NCBI GenBank assembly: GCA_944353735.1
Contig: CALVPU010000268.1
Span: 1-6,632, forward strand
Source of the DNA: an uncultured Eubacteriales bacterium
GTDB lineage: Bacteria; Bacillota; Clostridia; Christensenellales; Aristaeellaceae
Length of the DNA: 6,632 bases
Reading direction: 5' to 3'
Under the pieces are notes generated by a model. The model ran no database searches. It was given only the letters and a program-made list of their open reading frames with translations, and was not told the DNA's origin. The position numbers and the translations under genes are program-made. This document shows positions 5,077-6,632 of this stretch, one piece after another. Positions within the stretch are counted from its first letter, which is position 1; the number at the start of each line of letters is the position of its first letter.

Positions 5077-6632
5077 TCAGCCGATGCGCTCGAAATCCTC
5101 CGCGCCGTGCTTGCACAGCGGGCAGATGAAGTCAGGCGGCAGTACTTCGCCTTCGTAGACATAGCCGCAGATCTTGCAGATCCAGCCCTTCTGCTCGGTG
5201 AGCGCGGCGGGCTTCGGCTTGATGTGCTCGAAGTAGTAGGCATAGGTGAGCGAGGGAGCGTTGGACAGCACCTTCGCCTCGGTCACGTCGGCGATGAACG
5301 CGGTGTGCGTGCCGTAGTCAAGCGCCTGAACGACCTTGCCGGAGATGAAGGCGTTCGCGGCCTGAGTGATGTAGCAGAGGCCGTTTTCGCTGCGCGCCAC
5401 GTCGCTGAAGCCGTCGAACTTGTCGACGTCGCGTCCGGACTGGAAGCCGAAGCGCTGGAAGAGCTTGAACGTCGCGTCCGTGGTCAGCACGGAGACGTTG
5501 AACTCGCCGCTGGCCTTGATCAGGTCGTGCGTGTGGTTTGCCTTGTTGACGGCGATGGAAATGCGCTTGGGCGTGTCGGTGATCTGGGTGACGGTATTGA
5601 TGATGCAGCCGTTGTCGCGCGCGCCCTTGTCCTTGGCGGTGAGCACGAACAGGCCGTAGGAGAGCTTGAACATGGCGTTCGGTTCGATCCGCTTGTCGTC
5701 GTGGACGATGGGCGCTTCGGGCGTCATCGAGGCGACGACGGCGTCGACCAGCGCGTCGACCTGCGCCAGCTGGTCCTCCTTGAGCGAGGACTTCACGGTC
5801 AGCGTGTCGTTGAGAATCGTGCAGTTGTGCAGCTTGGAGAGCTTTTCGCGCATCAGCCCGCCCGCGGTCGGCGCCCAGGTGCCGTTTTCGACCAGCGCGA
5901 AGGTGCGATTCTGCAGGTTGTGGGCGACGATGTCGTTGAGCAGGTCCTCCATGTTGACGAAGATGCCGGCGTTGTAGGTGGTGGAGGCGAAGATGATGTG
6001 GCTGACGCGGAACGCTTCCGACACGATCACCGACGGGTGCGTCACCGAGACGTCGTAGACCTTGACGTTGCGCACGCCCCTGTCGGCGAGCTTGGAGGCG
6101 ATGATGTTGGCGGTGTTCTCGGTGTTGCCGTAGACGGAGGCGTAGGCGATCATCACCGCGTTTTCCTCGGGCGTGTAGGTGCCCCACTTGACGTACTTGT
6201 CGATGAACCAGCCGATGTCCTTGCGCCAGACGGGGCCGTGCAGCGGGCAGATCGTGCGGATCTCGATGGTGGACGCCTTGCGCAGCAGCGCCTGCACCTG
6301 CGTGCCGTACTTGCCGACAATGTTGGTATAGTAGCGGCGGGCATCGTCGAGGTATTCGCTCTCGAAGTTGACCTCGTCGGCGAAGAGGTTGCCGTTGATG
6401 GCGCCGAAGGTGCCGAAGGCGTCGGCGGAGAAGAGCGTCATGTCGGTGGCGTCGTAGGTAACCATCGCCTCGGGCCAGTGAACCATCGGCGCCATGACGA
6501 ACGCCAGCGTGTGGCGGCCGGTGCACAGCGTGTCCATCTCGCCGACGACGAGGGCGCGGCTGTCGATGTCAAAGGTGAAGAACTGCTTGATCATCTGCAC
6601 GGTCTTGGCGTTGACGACGATCTTCGCCTCGG
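5077..6632 (-). CDS. Multidomain flavodiiron protein with flavin reductase-like and rubredoxin domains (5' end beyond window)
   Basis: This is a cytoplasmic enzyme expected to reduce O2 to water and/or NO to N2O. The C-terminal 517 residues are in the window (numbered from the edge), and the frame stays open to the edge. Residues 1-135 are the second half of the metallo-beta-lactamase-like diiron domain. H51, D70 and H131 are spaced H-x18-D-x60-H exactly as in canonical flavodiiron proteins, implying that about 95 residues with the HxExDH ligands lie outside. Residues 157-297 are an FMN-binding flavodoxin domain (SVYGNTE, 165-171). Residues about 310-470 resemble a flavin reductase-like FMN-binding domain (FKLSYGLFVLTAKD and onward). 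Residues 482-517 are a rubredoxin-like Fe(Cys)4 domain, C485/C488 and C503/C506, with the short CX2C-X14-CX2C spacing. The extra domains probably pass electrons from NAD(P)H or a partner to the core. GTG 6600 is an internal Val codon, not the start. The gene converges on murF and ends in its own terminator. Confidence 0.92.
   Translation of the reverse strand, partial: EAKIVVNAKTVQMIKQFFTFDIDSRALVVGEMDTLCTGRHTLAFVMAPMVHWPEAMVTYDATDMTLFSADAFGTFGAINGNLFADEVNFESEYLDDARRYYTNIVGKYGTQVQALLRKASTIEIRTICPLHGPVWRKDIGWFIDKYVKWGTYTPEENAVMIAYASVYGNTENTANIIASKLADRGVRNVKVYDVSVTHPSVIVSEAFRVSHIIFASTTYNAGIFVNMEDLLNDIVAHNLQNRTFALVENGTWAPTAGGLMREKLSKLHNCTILNDTLTVKSSLKEDQLAQVDALVDAVVASMTPEAPIVHDDKRIEPNAMFKLSYGLFVLTAKDKGARDNGCIINTVTQITDTPKRISIAVNKANHTHDLIKASGEFNVSVLTTDATFKLFQRFGFQSGRDVDKFDGFSDVARSENGLCYITQAANAFISGKVVQALDYGTHTAFIADVTEAKVLSNAPSLTYAYYFEHIKPKPAALTEQKGWICKICGYVYEGEVLPPDFICPLCKHGAEDFERIG

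Noticed and set aside
4698..5129. 143-codon plus-strand open frame running into the flavodiiron terminator and coding region
   Set aside because: It reads across a strong terminator and antisense to the rubredoxin domain; it resembles no protein I recognise.
5318..6526. 402-codon minus-strand open frame overlapping the flavodiiron gene
   Set aside because: It is a +1/-1 shadow of the flavodiiron frame on the same strand, Arg/His-rich and without domains.
6598..6600. GTG as start of the flavodiiron protein
   Set aside because: The frame continues upstream to the window edge with a sequence (EAKIVVNAKT) that fits the family, and the canonical N-terminal diiron ligands would be missing otherwise.

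Overview
The window comes from a GC-rich genome. The gene content suggests an anaerobic, peptidoglycan-making bacterium: a ddl-murF pair with strong GGAGG-type ribosome binding sites, and a multidomain flavodiiron protein of the kind found in strict anaerobes. A high-GC member of the Clostridia (Christensenellales/Oscillospirales-like) fits best. This is an inference from gene style; no rRNA or other phylogenetic marker is present.

Layout. Positions 1-213 are a probably non-coding leader with several small hairpins. Positions 214-1887 (+) encode a divergent DUF885-family protein, a zincin-like putative metallopeptidase with an HExxPGHH motif. A short gap holds a GC-rich hairpin (1906-1947) and a near-consensus sigma-A promoter (TTGAAC, 17 bp, TACAAT, at 2012-2040). 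That promoter drives a two-gene cell-wall operon: D-alanine--D-alanine ligase (ddl, 2109-3155) and UDP-MurNAc-tripeptide--D-Ala-D-Ala ligase (murF, 3152-4513). The two overlap by ATGA and form consecutive steps of one pathway, since Ddl makes the dipeptide that MurF attaches to the UDP-MurNAc-tripeptide. On the opposite strand, from the right edge down to 5077, lies a 5'-truncated gene for a fusion of flavodiiron core, flavin reductase-like domain and short-spaced rubredoxin, an O2/NO-detoxifying type of enzyme. It ends in a clear Rho-independent terminator (5037-5067).

Between the convergent murF and flavodiiron genes lies about 520 bp (4514-5036) without a credible gene. It is not featureless: it holds a diverged direct repeat of about 62 bp (4515-4576 and 4645-4706), a string of inverted repeats (4518-4549, 4623-4667, 4697-4723, 4720-4764) and a degenerate tandem-like repeat of 60-67 bp period (4853-4982). 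This is the least explained part of the window and the best candidate for something undescribed, for instance a dispersed intergenic repeat family or a structured RNA. The sequence alone does not show a function.

No tRNA, rRNA, CRISPR array, transposase or phage gene was seen. The genes themselves are mostly ordinary housekeeping and stress functions, and I see no convincing new multi-gene system.
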